DNA from: Dehalococcoidia bacterium
GTDB taxonomy: Bacteria; Chloroflexota; Dehalococcoidia; GIF9; AB-539-J10
DNA length: 11,394 bases
Reading direction: 5' to 3'
Assembly: GCA_030626915.1 (NCBI GenBank)
Contig: DAOUTC010000024.1
Span: 1-11,394, forward strand
Shown: piece by piece, positions 1-6,388 of the stretch
How positions within the stretch are numbered: position 1 is the first letter of the stretch
How the letters are laid out: every line of letters starts with the position of its first letter
Notes under the pieces: model-generated
What the model was told of the DNA's origin: nothing
Seen by the model: the letters and a program-made list of their open reading frames with translations, nothing else
Database searches by the model: none
Position numbers and translations under genes: made by a program

Positions 1-31
1 GAGTTTTGCTATTTGGATTTGGAAATTTGAA

Positions 32-99
32 TTTGTTTAGGATTTGGAGCTTAGATATTAGAATTTTATTGAAGTTGGTCGGGGGCAAGCCCCGACCCT
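32..99. repeat. Left copy of a 68-bp operon-flanking inverted repeat, with GC hairpin
   Basis: This segment is the reverse complement of 11151-11218 with only two mismatches in 68 positions, by base-by-base comparison. It has an AT-rich part (32-76) and a perfect 8-bp hairpin, GGTCGGGG-gcaag-CCCCGACC, at 77-97. The hairpin lies just past the yjbQ stop and could help end transcription. There is no T-run after it on the minus strand, so calling it a terminator would be speculative. The rest of 1-140 holds no gene. Confidence 0.85.
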
Positions 100-140
100 T
101 CAGCTACATCCCGCAACGGCAGCGTGGAGCATTGCTGATG

Positions 141-560
141 CTACTCACCCATGATCTGGAGCACCATTTTCCTGGACCTGGGGCGGTTATCAAAATCAAT
201 GAACACTATCTGCTGCCAGGTGCCCAGGGTTAACCTTTTGTTTACAAAGGGTATAGTCAGTGAAGCCCCAAGCATAGAGGCACACACATGGGAATGGCCA
301 TTCCCATCTCCCCAGGTCTTATTGTGCTCATAGGGAATACTTTGAGGTATCACCCTATTCCACATATCTTTGAAATCCTTGAGCAGCCCTGATTCATACT
401 CAATAGTGGTTATGCCTGCTGTTGAGCCACATACAAACAGGGTTACTATCCCATTGCTTACTCTTGATTCCTCCACTTTTTTTGCCACCTGGGGTGTTAT
501 GTCAATAATGTCGCAGTTCCCCTTGGTTTGAAATGTGATGTCTTCAGTTACTACCATCAT
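141..560 (-). CDS. yjbQ: YjbQ / UPF0047 family protein (secondary thiamine-phosphate synthase type)
   Basis: A 139-residue protein of the small single-domain YjbQ/UPF0047 family, at the family's usual length. Visible signatures are the STAGITTIEYESG segment (about residues 46-58), then HNKTWGDGNGHSHV with its conserved GDGNGHSH core, then LTLGTWQQIVFIDFD and the terminal RPRSRK block. E. coli YjbQ has weak thiamine-phosphate synthase activity, but the physiological role of most members is unsettled, so the function is only a family inference. The start is fixed by an excellent AAGGAGGT at 569-576, 8 nt before ATG 560; a second ATG follows at 557. It is the last gene of the minus-strand run. 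That Shine-Dalgarno sequence lies inside the last codons of the small repeat ORF upstream, which suggests coupling. No link to pyrimidine synthesis is known. Confidence 0.9.
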   Translation of the reverse strand: MMVVTEDITFQTKGNCDIIDITPQVAKKVEESRVSNGIVTLFVCGSTAGITTIEYESGLLKDFKDMWNRVIPQSIPYEHNKTWGDGNGHSHVCASMLGASLTIPFVNKRLTLGTWQQIVFIDFDNRPRSRKMVLQIMGE

Positions 561-564
561 ACTT

Positions 565-705
565 CTATACCTCCTTGAGAGATTGCTTCACTTCGTTCGC
601 AACGACACGGTGGAACGAGACAGATTGCTTCACTTCGTTCGCAACGACATGGTGGAGCGAGAGAGGTTGCTTCACTTCGTTCGCAATGACATGGTGAGTG
701 TTCAT
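565..705 (-). CDS. 46-codon ORF made of three tandem 14-residue repeats, between pyrK and yjbQ
   Basis: Reading from ATG 705 gives an uninterrupted 46-codon frame ending at TAG 567-565. After MNT it consists of three near-identical 14-residue units: HHVIANEVKQPLSL, HHVVANEVKQSVSF and HRVVANEVKQSLKEV. These are the 42-bp DNA repeats read in frame. The ATG overlaps the pyrK stop as ATGA and is preceded by a very strong AGGAGGT (712-718) with 6-nt spacing. The stop lies between the yjbQ Shine-Dalgarno sequence and the yjbQ start. Translation signals are thus good at both ends, although the body is a dispersed repeat family. No homologous function is recognised. It may be a translated repeat that keeps ribosomes moving from pyrK to yjbQ, or the start of a lost downstream gene (pyrD often follows pyrK) overrun by repeats. 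Whether a stable peptide is made is unknown. Confidence 0.45.
   Translation of the reverse strand: MNTHHVIANEVKQPLSLHHVVANEVKQSVSFHRVVANEVKQSLKEV
581..693 (-). repeat. Three tandem 42-bp repeats (GATTGCTTCACTTCGTTCGC family)
   Basis: Units begin at 581, 623 and 665, exactly 42 bp apart. Each starts with g[a/g]ttgcttcacttcgttcgcaa on the plus strand and the two junctions carry a related tggtggarcga linker. The third unit is partial. Each core is an imperfect palindrome (ATTGC...GCAAT in the third-unit and dispersed versions). The same family appears singly inside pyrK, carB, carA and at the pyrC/carA junction, always with this orientation relative to the plus strand. Confidence 0.85.
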
Positions 706-1631
706 ATTTTCACCTCCTCCCATAGAATATCATCTATTTCGAACACCGGCCCATCACAACACACCTTCTTTAATCCCTTCCTGGTATTTATACTACACCC
801 ATAGCAAGCCCCTATGCCACATCCTATTCTTACCTCCAGAGAAACCTGGCATTTGAGATTGCTTCGCTTTTCACCCTCTCCTTTTTCCTCTCCCTTCAAG
901 GGAGAGGGATTAAGGGTGAGGGCCATTGCCCTATACATACCCACAGGCCCGCAAGCATATATCTGGTCAGCCCAATCCAGGAATTCAGGCACTATATCGC
1001 TTGCCAATCCCTTCCTGCCCCTGCTGCCATCCTCCGTAACAGGAACAAATTGAACTCCACCGGGCAATGATGAGAAGGGGTAAAGTTCTTTAGCCGTGCT
1101 GGCTCCATAAATTAAGATTACCTGGTGCTGAGGTAAAGCACGCTGCAGCAAAAAAACAAGTGGAGCAACGCCAATGCCACCAGCCACCAGTAGCAAATTC
1201 CTAGATTGCCTCGGCACTTCGCACCTCGCAATGACAGATGGGATACTAAACCACTTACCCAGAGGCCCCAGAAGGTCTATCTTGTCACCCTCCCGGCGCC
1301 GCGACAGCCAGAGGGTCCCTTTACCTAGCACTCTGAACAGGAGAGCGATCTGAGATTGCTTCGCTGCCCCTTCGCGGAATTTACACTGAGCGAGATTCTT
1401 CGGTCGCTCCCCTCCCTCAGAATGACAGGAAGCGAAGGGCTCAGGACTTTGGCTCGCAATAGCCACCCGATGTATGCTAAAGGGGCGACGCAATATTAAA
1501 TCTCCACACCTCACGGTAACAAATTGCCCTGGCTGAGCTGTGGCCGCTATATCAGGCGCTTCAAGCCACATAAGATTCACACCAGGCATAACTTCCAGGT
1601 TAGAAGTTATGGTACACAGGGACTGTTTCAT
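702..1631 (-). CDS. pyrK: Dihydroorotate dehydrogenase B electron-transfer subunit PyrK, with three repeat-derived inserts
   Basis: PyrK is the FAD and 2Fe-2S subunit that passes electrons from PyrD to NAD+. Motifs in order are the FAD-binding RRPFSIHR (48-55), the nucleotide-binding GGIGVAPL (151-158), and CGIGACYGC plus VCCDGPVF, whose cysteines 271, 276, 279 and 291 fit the [2Fe-2S] ligand set. At 309 residues it is some 50 or more longer than usual. The excess is explained by three in-frame segments that look like translated repeats: about 57-94, 133-145 and 238-260. All lie between conserved blocks and none interrupts a motif, so the protein could still fold. The start follows carB by 18 nt. 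Its weak Shine-Dalgarno (TAGGA, part of an AT-rich repeat) lies 6 nt upstream. No pyrD is present in the window. The gene ends in ATGA, overlapping the small repeat ORF. Confidence 0.93.
   Translation of the reverse strand: MKQSLCTITSNLEVMPGVNLMWLEAPDIAATAQPGQFVTVRCGDLILRRPFSIHRVAIASQSPEPFASCHSEGGERPKNLAQCKFREGAAKQSQIALLFRVLGKGTLWLSRRREGDKIDLLGPLGKWFSIPSVIARCEVPRQSRNLLLVAGGIGVAPLVFLLQRALPQHQVILIYGASTAKELYPFSSLPGGVQFVPVTEDGSRGRKGLASDIVPEFLDWADQIYACGPVGMYRAMALTLNPSPLKGEEKGEGEKRSNLKCQVSLEVRIGCGIGACYGCSINTRKGLKKVCCDGPVFEIDDILWEEVKI
852..920 (-). repeat. In-frame repeat insert 3 of pyrK (GGGAGAGG / GTGAGGG family)
   Basis: About 69 bp, encoding LTLNPSPLKGEEKGEGEKRS and three more residues between the conserved CGPVGMYRAMA and the iron-sulfur domain. 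The DNA contains the palindromic CTCTCCCTTCAAGGGAGAGG, flanked by ccctctcc and gggtgaggg, followed by a gattgcttcgct fragment of the other repeat family at 857. Boundaries are estimated from where family similarity stops. Confidence 0.8.
1197..1235 (-). repeat. In-frame repeat insert 2 of pyrK (minimal 39-bp unit)
   Basis: Encodes VIARCEVPRQSRN between GKWFSIPS and LLLVAGGIGVAPL. The plus strand reads agattgcc...ctcgcaatgac, the whole single unit of the ATTGC...GCAAT family. This is the shortest and cleanest in-frame insertion in the window and best shows the unit length. Confidence 0.75.
1350..1463 (-). repeat. In-frame repeat insert 1 of pyrK (compound, about 114 bp)
   Basis: Codes for about residues 57-94, between the FAD motif RRPFSIHRV and the strand IALLFRVLGKG. 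It contains SCHSEGGERPKNL and EGAAKQSQ, which are typical translations of this repeat family. On the plus strand it runs gagattgcttcgct, then gcgagattcttcggtcgctc, then cctcagaatgacagg, then ggctcgcaatag, so it is a composite of two or three units. Confidence 0.8.
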
Positions 1632-1649
1632 AGTAAATCCTAAACGAAA

Positions 1650-1719
1650 TCAAAATGAAACGTCTTTGCATTTTGAATTGTAATTTTGATTTTTAACTTT
1701 TGCTTTTTGATTTTTTAGA
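1650..1719 (-). repeat. AT-rich repeat forming the CarB C-terminal tail
   Basis: The last roughly 23 codons of carB are low-complexity A-rich DNA translating to KNQKAKVKNQNYNSKCKDVS. The segment AAAATTACAATTCAAAATG in it is repeated exactly near 11254-11272, and tgatttttaacttttgct recurs near 11292. A diverged relative forms the PyrR tail. The family therefore supplies stop codons and C-terminal tails in this operon. It continues toward pyrK as GTTTAGGATTTA, which provides the weak pyrK ribosome-binding site. Confidence 0.7.
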
Positions 1720-4700
1720 TATTCCTTGAGTGGTTGAACATTGAAAACCTGGCTGCCATTTGTTAGCGCCTCTACGGCTACCCTCAGGGTGTCCAGTGAG
1801 GTAAAGCAAGGTATCCTCTTTTCCGCCGTAGCGCGCCTGATATTGAATCCATCTTTCAGCGGCATGCGCCCTCCGGTGACAGTATTAACCACCCCATCCA
1901 CAAAGCCATCGTGAATAGCATCTACCACGTTAGGATGTCCCTCACTCAACTTTTTAGTCACCATCTTAACTGGAAACCCCAGCGATTCAATCATGGCTGC
2001 GGTTCCTTCCGTGGCATAAAGCATATAATGGAGGGAGTATAATTTTTTAATCATAGGTACGGACTCAGCTTTATCTCTATCTGCAATGCTAAGCAGCAAA
2101 CCACCCTTTTGAGGCAGCATCAGACCAGCGGCTAAAAGCGCCTTAACCAGAGCAGCCTCAAAACTGTAATCAATTCCCATCACCTCACCGGTGGATTTCA
2201 TTTCAGGTCCGAGATAATTATCCACCCCGGTCAACTTGGACATAGAGAAAACAGGGGCTTTTATACCCACCAACTTCTGCCTCCTCCGTAATCCGCCCCG
2301 ATAACCTTGCTCCTTAAGGCTAATGCCAGCCATCACCTTGGTGGCAATTTGCACCATGGGCACACCAGTTACTTTAGAGATAAATGGTATCGTTCGACTG
2401 GCTCTAGGATTTACCTCCAGCACGTATACAGATGAAGAACCGTCTTCTGGCATAATAACCATTTGTATATTTAGCAAACCCTTGACCTCCAGAGCTAAAG
2501 CAATTCTAGTGGCATAATCCACTATGGTATTCACTTCATCCTCCCTCAGATTCACCCCGGGATAGACAGCTATAGAATCGCCACTATGTACGCCAGCCCT
2601 TTCAATATGCTCCATTATCCCCGGTATAAGCACCTCCTCTCCGTCACCAACAGCATCCACCTCAACCTCCTTACCCTGTAAGTATTTATCAACCAGCACG
2701 GGATGTTGCTTATCCAGCTCCAAAGCCATGGTCAGGTAACGAATTAACTCTGTCTCGTCGTATACAATTTCCATAGCCCTACCACCAAGGACATAGCTAG
2801 GACGCACCAGCAAAGGATAACCTAAAGAGTTGGCTATAGCTATCGCTTCCTTAATAGATAATATGCCCGCCCCCGGTGGCTGAGGTATGCCCAGTCTATC
2901 CAGGAAGTTCTCAAAACGACGCCGGTCCTCAGCTATATCTATAGCGTCGGAGGCAGAGCCAAGTATTGGCAGACCACAACGAGCCAGTGGTTCCACCATA
3001 TTTATGGCTGTTTGTCCACCAAACTGAACAATAGAGGCAGGGATTGCTTCACGGAGCCTGCCTTGAGCACTGTGAGATTCTTCGCGGAGTTTATCCTGAG
3101 CGGTGTGAGATTCTTCGCCTCGCTCAGAATGACATGAGGGGAAGGGCTCAGAATGACAGGAAGGGAAGGGCTGGCAATGACCCTCATTCTCCAGAATATC
3201 ACGAATGCTTTCCTCATCCAAAGCTTCAAAGTAAAGACGCTGGCTAGTATCAAAATCGGTGCTCACCGTTTCTGGATTGGAATTAACCAGAATGCTCTTT
3301 ACCCCTGCCTCCTGAAGCGCCCAGGCTGAGTGAACGCAGCAATAGTCAAACTCAATTCCTTGCCCAATACGTATGGGGCCGCTGCCAATCACCACAGCCT
3401 TTTCCCCCTCCAGAGGCGCCGCTTCATTCTCTTTCTCATAGGTGCTGTAGAAATAAGGAGTTTCGGCCTCAAACTCAGCAGCACAGGTATCCACCATCTT
3501 ATATACCGGATGAATGTGCCACTCATGGCGAACCTGTCTTACTTGCTCTGGTAACCTATCAGCTAAAGTCCCGATCTGTTCATCGCAGAAACCAAGCCGC
3601 TTGGCGCGCCATAAAAGCTCAGGCTTCAGTGACTCGGACAGAAGCCGCTTCTCCATATTAACAATGTTCTGAAGTTTATACATAAACCAGGGGTCTATTC
3701 CGGTAAGCCGGGAAAGTTCCTCCGGTACAGTTCCCCGTCTTAAAGCCGCCATAATCGCCCATACCCTTAAGTCATCAGGCTGAAGCGGATAGGAAGCAGG
3801 CTCCTGCTTGCTCCAGCTCGGGTCTTCCCACAGAAGCGTGCGCTTGCCAAATTCCAGAGAGCGGACTGCCTTCTGCAGAGCGGCTTCAAAGCATCTATCA
3901 ATTGCCATCACCTCACCAGTGGCTTTCATCTGGCTGCCCACATCCCTATCACCTGAAGCGAATTTATCAAAAGGCCACCGGGGAATTTTAACCACACAGT
4001 AATCCAGAGCAGGCTCAAAGAAGGCCAGCGTTTTACCAGTAACTTTGTTAGGTATCTCATCCAGCCTTTTACCTATAGCTATTTTAGCCGCCACCCGGGC
4101 AATAGGATAACCAGTAGCTTTGCTGGCCAGAGCTGAGCTGCGACTAACCCGCGGGTTGACTTCAATTACATAGTATTCGCTCTTTGTAATCCCTCTGGCC
4201 TCTCCCTTGACGGGAGAGGATTCAGGTGAGGGTGAATTTTTCTGCTCTGGAGCCCACTTTTCCGCCACTATCGGACTGGGAGTGAGGGCAAACTGTATAT
4301 TACAGCCACCTTCAATGCCCAAAGCTCTTATAATCCTGAGGCTGGCTGACCTCAGCATCTGGTATTCCTTATCATTAAGCGTCTGGCTTGGGGCTATCAC
4401 TATGCTATCGCCAGTATGCACCCCCATGGGGTCTATGTTTTCCATATCGCAAACGATGATGCAATTGTCAGCGGCATCCCGCATAACCTCATATTCGATT
4501 TCCTTCCAACCCAGAAGACATCGCTCCACCAAAACCTCATGACTCATGCTGCAGTCCAGGCCATTATTAACTACAGACTCAAGCTCCTCCATAGTATGGG
4601 CAATGCCTCCCCCGGTGCCGCCTAAGGTATAAGAAGGGCGAATAATTAAGGGTAAACCGATAGATTTCGCCAGCTCCCTGGCTTCCGGCACCGATTTCAC

Positions 4701-5135
4701 TGTGGCGCTCTGCGGCACCGGCTCTCCAATATCAATCAGAAGCTTCTTAAATAAAGACCTCTCCTCAGCTTTCTTTATCGTTTCTACCGGGGTGCCCAGA
4801 AGCCTCACATTGTATTTATCCAGCACGCCGGCATCAGCCAACTCCACCGTCAGGTTAAGCCCTGTCTGCCCACCCAGAGTGGGCAATAATCCCTCAGGAC
4901 GTTCCCTTTCAATTATGCGAGCCAGGACTCCTACAGTGAGCGGCTCAATGTACACAATATCGGCGATGCCCTCATCGGTCATAATGGTGGCTGGGTTTGA
5001 ATTCACCAGCACTGTAGTAATGCCCTCTTCCCGCAGTGCCCTGCAGGCCTGAGTTCCCGAATAATCAAACTCCGCCGCCTGCCCGATAATTATGGGTCCC
5101 GAGCCTATAACCAATACCTTAGATATTTTAGACAT
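1650..5135 (-). CDS. carB: Carbamoyl-phosphate synthase large subunit CarB, with two repeat-derived inserts
   Basis: CarB makes carbamoyl phosphate from bicarbonate, two ATP and ammonia. The protein shows the duplicated synthetase plan: KVLVIGSGPIIIGQAAEFDYSG at the start and VVIGSGPIRIGQGIEFDYC again in mid-protein. Each half has an ATP-grasp with VIEVNPRVSRSSALASKATG and VLEVNPRASRTIPFISKVTG respectively. The C-terminal MGS-type allosteric domain ends with NTVTGGRMPLKDGFNIRRAT, where UMP or ornithine act in other bacteria. At 1161 residues it is about 90 longer than usual. Two in-frame repeat inserts (about residues 285-317 and 653-699) and a repeat-derived tail account for this. Insert 1 lies just before the first VIEVNPR strand and insert 2 before IVQFGGQTAIN, apparently in surface loops. 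The start is ATG 5135 behind AGGAAG at a 5-nt spacing. It is separated from carA by two toxin-antitoxin modules. Confidence 0.97.
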   Translation of the reverse strand: MSKISKVLVIGSGPIIIGQAAEFDYSGTQACRALREEGITTVLVNSNPATIMTDEGIADIVYIEPLTVGVLARIIERERPEGLLPTLGGQTGLNLTVELADAGVLDKYNVRLLGTPVETIKKAEERSLFKKLLIDIGEPVPQSATVKSVPEARELAKSIGLPLIIRPSYTLGGTGGGIAHTMEELESVVNNGLDCSMSHEVLVERCLLGWKEIEYEVMRDAADNCIIVCDMENIDPMGVHTGDSIVIAPSQTLNDKEYQMLRSASLRIIRALGIEGGCNIQFALTPSPIVAEKWAPEQKNSPSPESSPVKGEARGITKSEYYVIEVNPRVSRSSALASKATGYPIARVAAKIAIGKRLDEIPNKVTGKTLAFFEPALDYCVVKIPRWPFDKFASGDRDVGSQMKATGEVMAIDRCFEAALQKAVRSLEFGKRTLLWEDPSWSKQEPASYPLQPDDLRVWAIMAALRRGTVPEELSRLTGIDPWFMYKLQNIVNMEKRLLSESLKPELLWRAKRLGFCDEQIGTLADRLPEQVRQVRHEWHIHPVYKMVDTCAAEFEAETPYFYSTYEKENEAAPLEGEKAVVIGSGPIRIGQGIEFDYCCVHSAWALQEAGVKSILVNSNPETVSTDFDTSQRLYFEALDEESIRDILENEGHCQPFPSCHSEPFPSCHSERGEESHTAQDKLREESHSAQGRLREAIPASIVQFGGQTAINMVEPLARCGLPILGSASDAIDIAEDRRRFENFLDRLGIPQPPGAGILSIKEAIAIANSLGYPLLVRPSYVLGGRAMEIVYDETELIRYLTMALELDKQHPVLVDKYLQGKEVEVDAVGDGEEVLIPGIMEHIERAGVHSGDSIAVYPGVNLREDEVNTIVDYATRIALALEVKGLLNIQMVIMPEDGSSSVYVLEVNPRASRTIPFISKVTGVPMVQIATKVMAGISLKEQGYRGGLRRRQKLVGIKAPVFSMSKLTGVDNYLGPEMKSTGEVMGIDYSFEAALVKALLAAGLMLPQKGGLLLSIADRDKAESVPMIKKLYSLHYMLYATEGTAAMIESLGFPVKMVTKKLSEGHPNVVDAIHDGFVDGVVNTVTGGRMPLKDGFNIRRATAEKRIPCFTSLDTLRVAVEALTNGSQVFNVQPLKEYLKNQKAKVKNQNYNSKCKDVSF
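3039..3179 (-). repeat. In-frame compound repeat insert 2 of carB (about 141 bp)
   Basis: Codes for about residues 653-699, including two copies of FPSCHSE, then RGEESHTAQDKLREESHSAQ. At DNA level the plus strand has ggattgcttcacgg, then two gagattcttcgc units, then two tcagaatgaca units separated by gggaagggc, then ggcaatgac. It is an internally duplicated composite. It sits between SIRDILENEG and ASIVQFGGQTAIN, which are adjacent in ordinary CarB. Confidence 0.85.
4185..4283 (-). repeat. In-frame repeat insert 1 of carB (GGGAGAGG / GTGAGGG family)
   Basis: Codes for about residues 285-317, including NSPSPESSPVKGEARG, between GCNIQFAL and EYYVIEVNPR, which are close together in other CarB proteins. 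The DNA has CTCCCTTGACGGGAGAGG followed by tcaggtgagggtga, related to the 852-920 insert. A second gtgagggc lies at its other end (4283-4289). Confidence 0.8.
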
Positions 5136-5143
5136 GCCTACTT

Positions 5144-5192
5144 CCTAAAAAGCTCTCAAGACGTCTCCACCATCTCCAGAAATCTCCCAAAT
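5144..5192 (-). repeat. Two tandem relics of the carA 3' end between hicB and carB
   Basis: Positions 5165-5192 match the carA 3' end (6406-6433) at 25 of 28 positions, carrying the 18-mer AGATTTCTGGAGATGGTG. Next to it, 5144-5160 reads CTTGAGAGCTTTTTAGG, matching the TTGAGAGCTTTCTAG of the same carA segment. They lie outside any ORF, so coding constraint does not explain the similarity. Together with the copy at 5686-5703 they bound the toxin-antitoxin modules. Confidence 0.75.
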
Positions 5193-5201
5193 GACACCAC
5201 C

Positions 5202-5426
5202 CTATACTGTCACCGTCTCCAATCCTGCAGGACTAACCTCCTCAGGAACCAGCTCACCCGCCTTCTGTAGTCCTTCAATGAAACCTTCTACGGCCTCTCT
5301 GGCCCTTTCCAGAGCTTCTTCCCTGGTTTGCCCGTAAGTAATGCACCCGGGCAAAGCTGGCACTCTGACCGTATAGCCCTCCTCACGGTAATTTGGCTCC
5401 AGAATTACGGTGTATTTTCTAGCCAT
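5202..5426 (-). CDS. hicB: HicB-family antitoxin (short form)
   Basis: A 74-residue protein with the HicB partial-RNase-H-fold pattern: YTVILEPNYREEGYTVRVPALPGCITYGQTREEALERAREAVEGFI, containing the family hallmark PALPGC..G.T.EEAL..A.EA. It ends soon after this domain, so there is no C-terminal DNA-binding domain. HicB binds and neutralises HicA. It begins 11 nt after hicA with AGGGGG upstream of ATG 5426, in the usual hicA-then-hicB order. Without a DNA-binding segment it may not repress transcription itself. Some stand-alone short HicB-like proteins exist, but the adjacent HicA makes the antitoxin role likely. Confidence 0.88.
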   Translation of the reverse strand: MARKYTVILEPNYREEGYTVRVPALPGCITYGQTREEALERAREAVEGFIEGLQKAGELVPEEVSPAGLETVTV

Positions 5427-5437
5427 CTCTACCCCCT

Positions 5438-5671
5438 TTAAAGTAGTTTCATAAAGTCTTCTACACTTAATTCAGCTTGCTCTAAAATGCTCTTTAGTGC
5501 CTTCTGCGGTATACCCTCCCCGGTATAGGTAGCTAAAGTGATTTGCTTTCCCGGGTAATCTAAATGCTTATAGTAAAAATGCGAGCCTCGGGAGTGATGC
5601 AGATACCAGCCAGCTTGAAGGAAAGCTTTTCCTGCCTGCCTTCCTGTGACCCTGAGCATTCTTGGAATCAT
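5438..5671 (-). CDS. hicA: HicA-family mRNA interferase toxin
   Basis: A 77-residue protein of the HicA/YcfA double-stranded-RNA-binding-like fold. It shows VTGRQAGKAFLQAGWYLHHSRGSHFYYKH, with the conserved histidine in RGSH (His31) that is needed for RNA cleavage in the family. A GEGIPQKALKSILEQAELSVEDFMKLL tail follows, the standard HicA C-terminal helix pattern. The start at ATG 5671 is backed by AAGGAGGT 5 nt upstream; an internal ATG at codon 5 is less well placed. It cleaves mRNA in characterised relatives. The residue pattern suggests an intact toxin. It lies on the same strand between the PIN toxin and hicB, inside the pyr operon. Confidence 0.9.
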   Translation of the reverse strand: MIPRMLRVTGRQAGKAFLQAGWYLHHSRGSHFYYKHLDYPGKQITLATYTGEGIPQKALKSILEQAELSVEDFMKLL

Positions 5672-5685
5672 CTTTGACCTCCTTT

Positions 5686-5703
5686 CACCATCTCCAGAAA
5701 TCT
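5686..5703 (-). repeat. Relic of the carA 3' end between vapC and hicA
   Basis: On the minus strand this reads AGATTTCTGGAGATGGTG, identical over 18 nt to the copy between hicB and carB. It is close to the carA 3' coding end (AGCTTTCTAGAGATGGTG). It lies immediately after the vapC stop and before the hicA ribosome-binding site, so it marks the border between the two TA modules. Confidence 0.75.
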
Positions 5704-5704
5704 T

Positions 5705-6103
5705 TTAAGGCACAACCTCAAAACCCTCTTGCGCAAAGTGTTCATCCAGCGTTAATGCCTTAGCAAGTTTAAGCCGCCACATAAGGACAAAACTGGTACA
5801 ATCGGTGAAGCTATACATCTTATCTGAACGCTGTTGAAACAATTGCCACGCTGACCATTCATCTGCCGCTCCTACTCGCACTAACTCTACTACTTTCGGG
5901 TTTAACAAGACCTCACCCACCTTCACCGCTTTCTGATGTCCCAGACGGGCAAGAACTAAGGTAATTATCTCATCAAAAATATAGCTGGAGGTAACTAGCT
6001 TTTCCTCAAACGAGTCCAGGAATTCCCTCACCTTGAAATGGTCCGGGTCTTTGGCATTGATATAAGCATACCACGTCCCGGTATCTACAAAAACTGGCTC
6101 CAT
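5705..6103 (-). CDS. PIN-domain ribonuclease toxin, VapC-like
   Basis: A 132-residue PIN-domain protein. The four acidic positions of the metal site are visible: Asp7 in VFVDTGTWYA, Glu45 in FDEIITL, Asp101 in YSFTDCTSFVLM and Asp120 in LTLDEHF. In the family these hold Mg2+ for endonucleolytic cleavage of RNA. The YSFTDCTSF and ALTLDEHF blocks are characteristic of VapC-type proteins paired with RHH or AbrB antitoxins. It starts 4 nt after the antitoxin gene with AAAGG upstream, so the pair is co-translated. All acidic residues are present, so it should be active. The RNA target cannot be read from sequence. Confidence 0.9.
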   Translation of the reverse strand: MEPVFVDTGTWYAYINAKDPDHFKVREFLDSFEEKLVTSSYIFDEIITLVLARLGHQKAVKVGEVLLNPKVVELVRVGAADEWSAWQLFQQRSDKMYSFTDCTSFVLMWRLKLAKALTLDEHFAQEGFEVVP

Positions 6104-6107
6104 ATAG

Positions 6108-6341
6108 TTAACCTTTCAGATAAAGCCACCTATCGTGGTCCCGCCCCGAGGCTTCCTCATCAGCCCCAATCCCAGCAATTTCCTTTAAACGCCCTGGCCC
6201 AGTACCATGCTCATCAACATATTTGGATAGAATATCCCGCAATACTTCCGAGAGGCTTCTGCCCTGTCGCTCCGCAGCGCTTTTCAAATATTTGTAATGC
6301 CACTCCTCCAACATAACCTGGGTACGATGCAATAATTTCAT
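6108..6341 (-). CDS. Ribbon-helix-helix antitoxin (CopG/VapB-like)
   Basis: A 77-residue protein with an N-terminal ribbon-helix-helix pattern: strand RTQVML (6-11), helix EEWHYKYLKSAAERQ, the turn GRSLSEV, then helix LRDILSKYV. A polar C-terminal tail ends in GRDHDRWLYLKG, a form common in antitoxins that wrap a PIN toxin. It is expected to neutralise the adjacent PIN protein and repress its own promoter. The start is set by a strong AGGAGGAGG 4-5 nt before ATG 6341. A promoter candidate overlapping the carA stop would give this gene a very short leader. Confidence 0.85.
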   Translation of the reverse strand: MKLLHRTQVMLEEWHYKYLKSAAERQGRSLSEVLRDILSKYVDEHGTGPGRLKEIAGIGADEEASGRDHDRWLYLKG

Positions 6342-6359
6342 TTCCTCCTCCTTTATAAC

Positions 6360-6388
6360 ATATTACATCATTACATCTTATATTTCAA
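6360..6388 (-). promoter_or_regulatory. Candidate internal promoter for the TA modules
   Basis: On the minus strand, TTGAAA (6383-6388) and TAATAT (6360-6365) are separated by exactly 17 nt. The -35 element overlaps the carA TGA stop, and the expected start near 6353 falls only about 12 nt before the antitoxin ATG. The region is AT-rich, so chance occurrence is possible. It would let the antitoxin and toxin genes, and carB behind them, be transcribed when the main operon is attenuated. Confidence 0.4.

Noticed and set aside
77..97. Firm intrinsic terminator for the operon
   Set aside because: The stem is strong, but no T-run follows on the minus strand, and the same hairpin is part of the inverted repeat at the other end. 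It is kept only as a repeat.
581..693. CRISPR array
   Set aside because: The 42-bp units are tandem with near-identical linkers, there are no unique spacers or cas genes, and the same cores occur inside genes.
535..804. Plus-strand ORF with repeated RLLHFVRND
   Set aside because: It is the antisense reading of the 42-bp repeats and of pyrK, with no ribosome-binding site or family similarity.
3002..3253. Separate 83-aa minus-strand ORF in carB
   Set aside because: It is a frame shadow over the repeat insert; carB reads through continuously in its own frame with conserved motifs on both sides.
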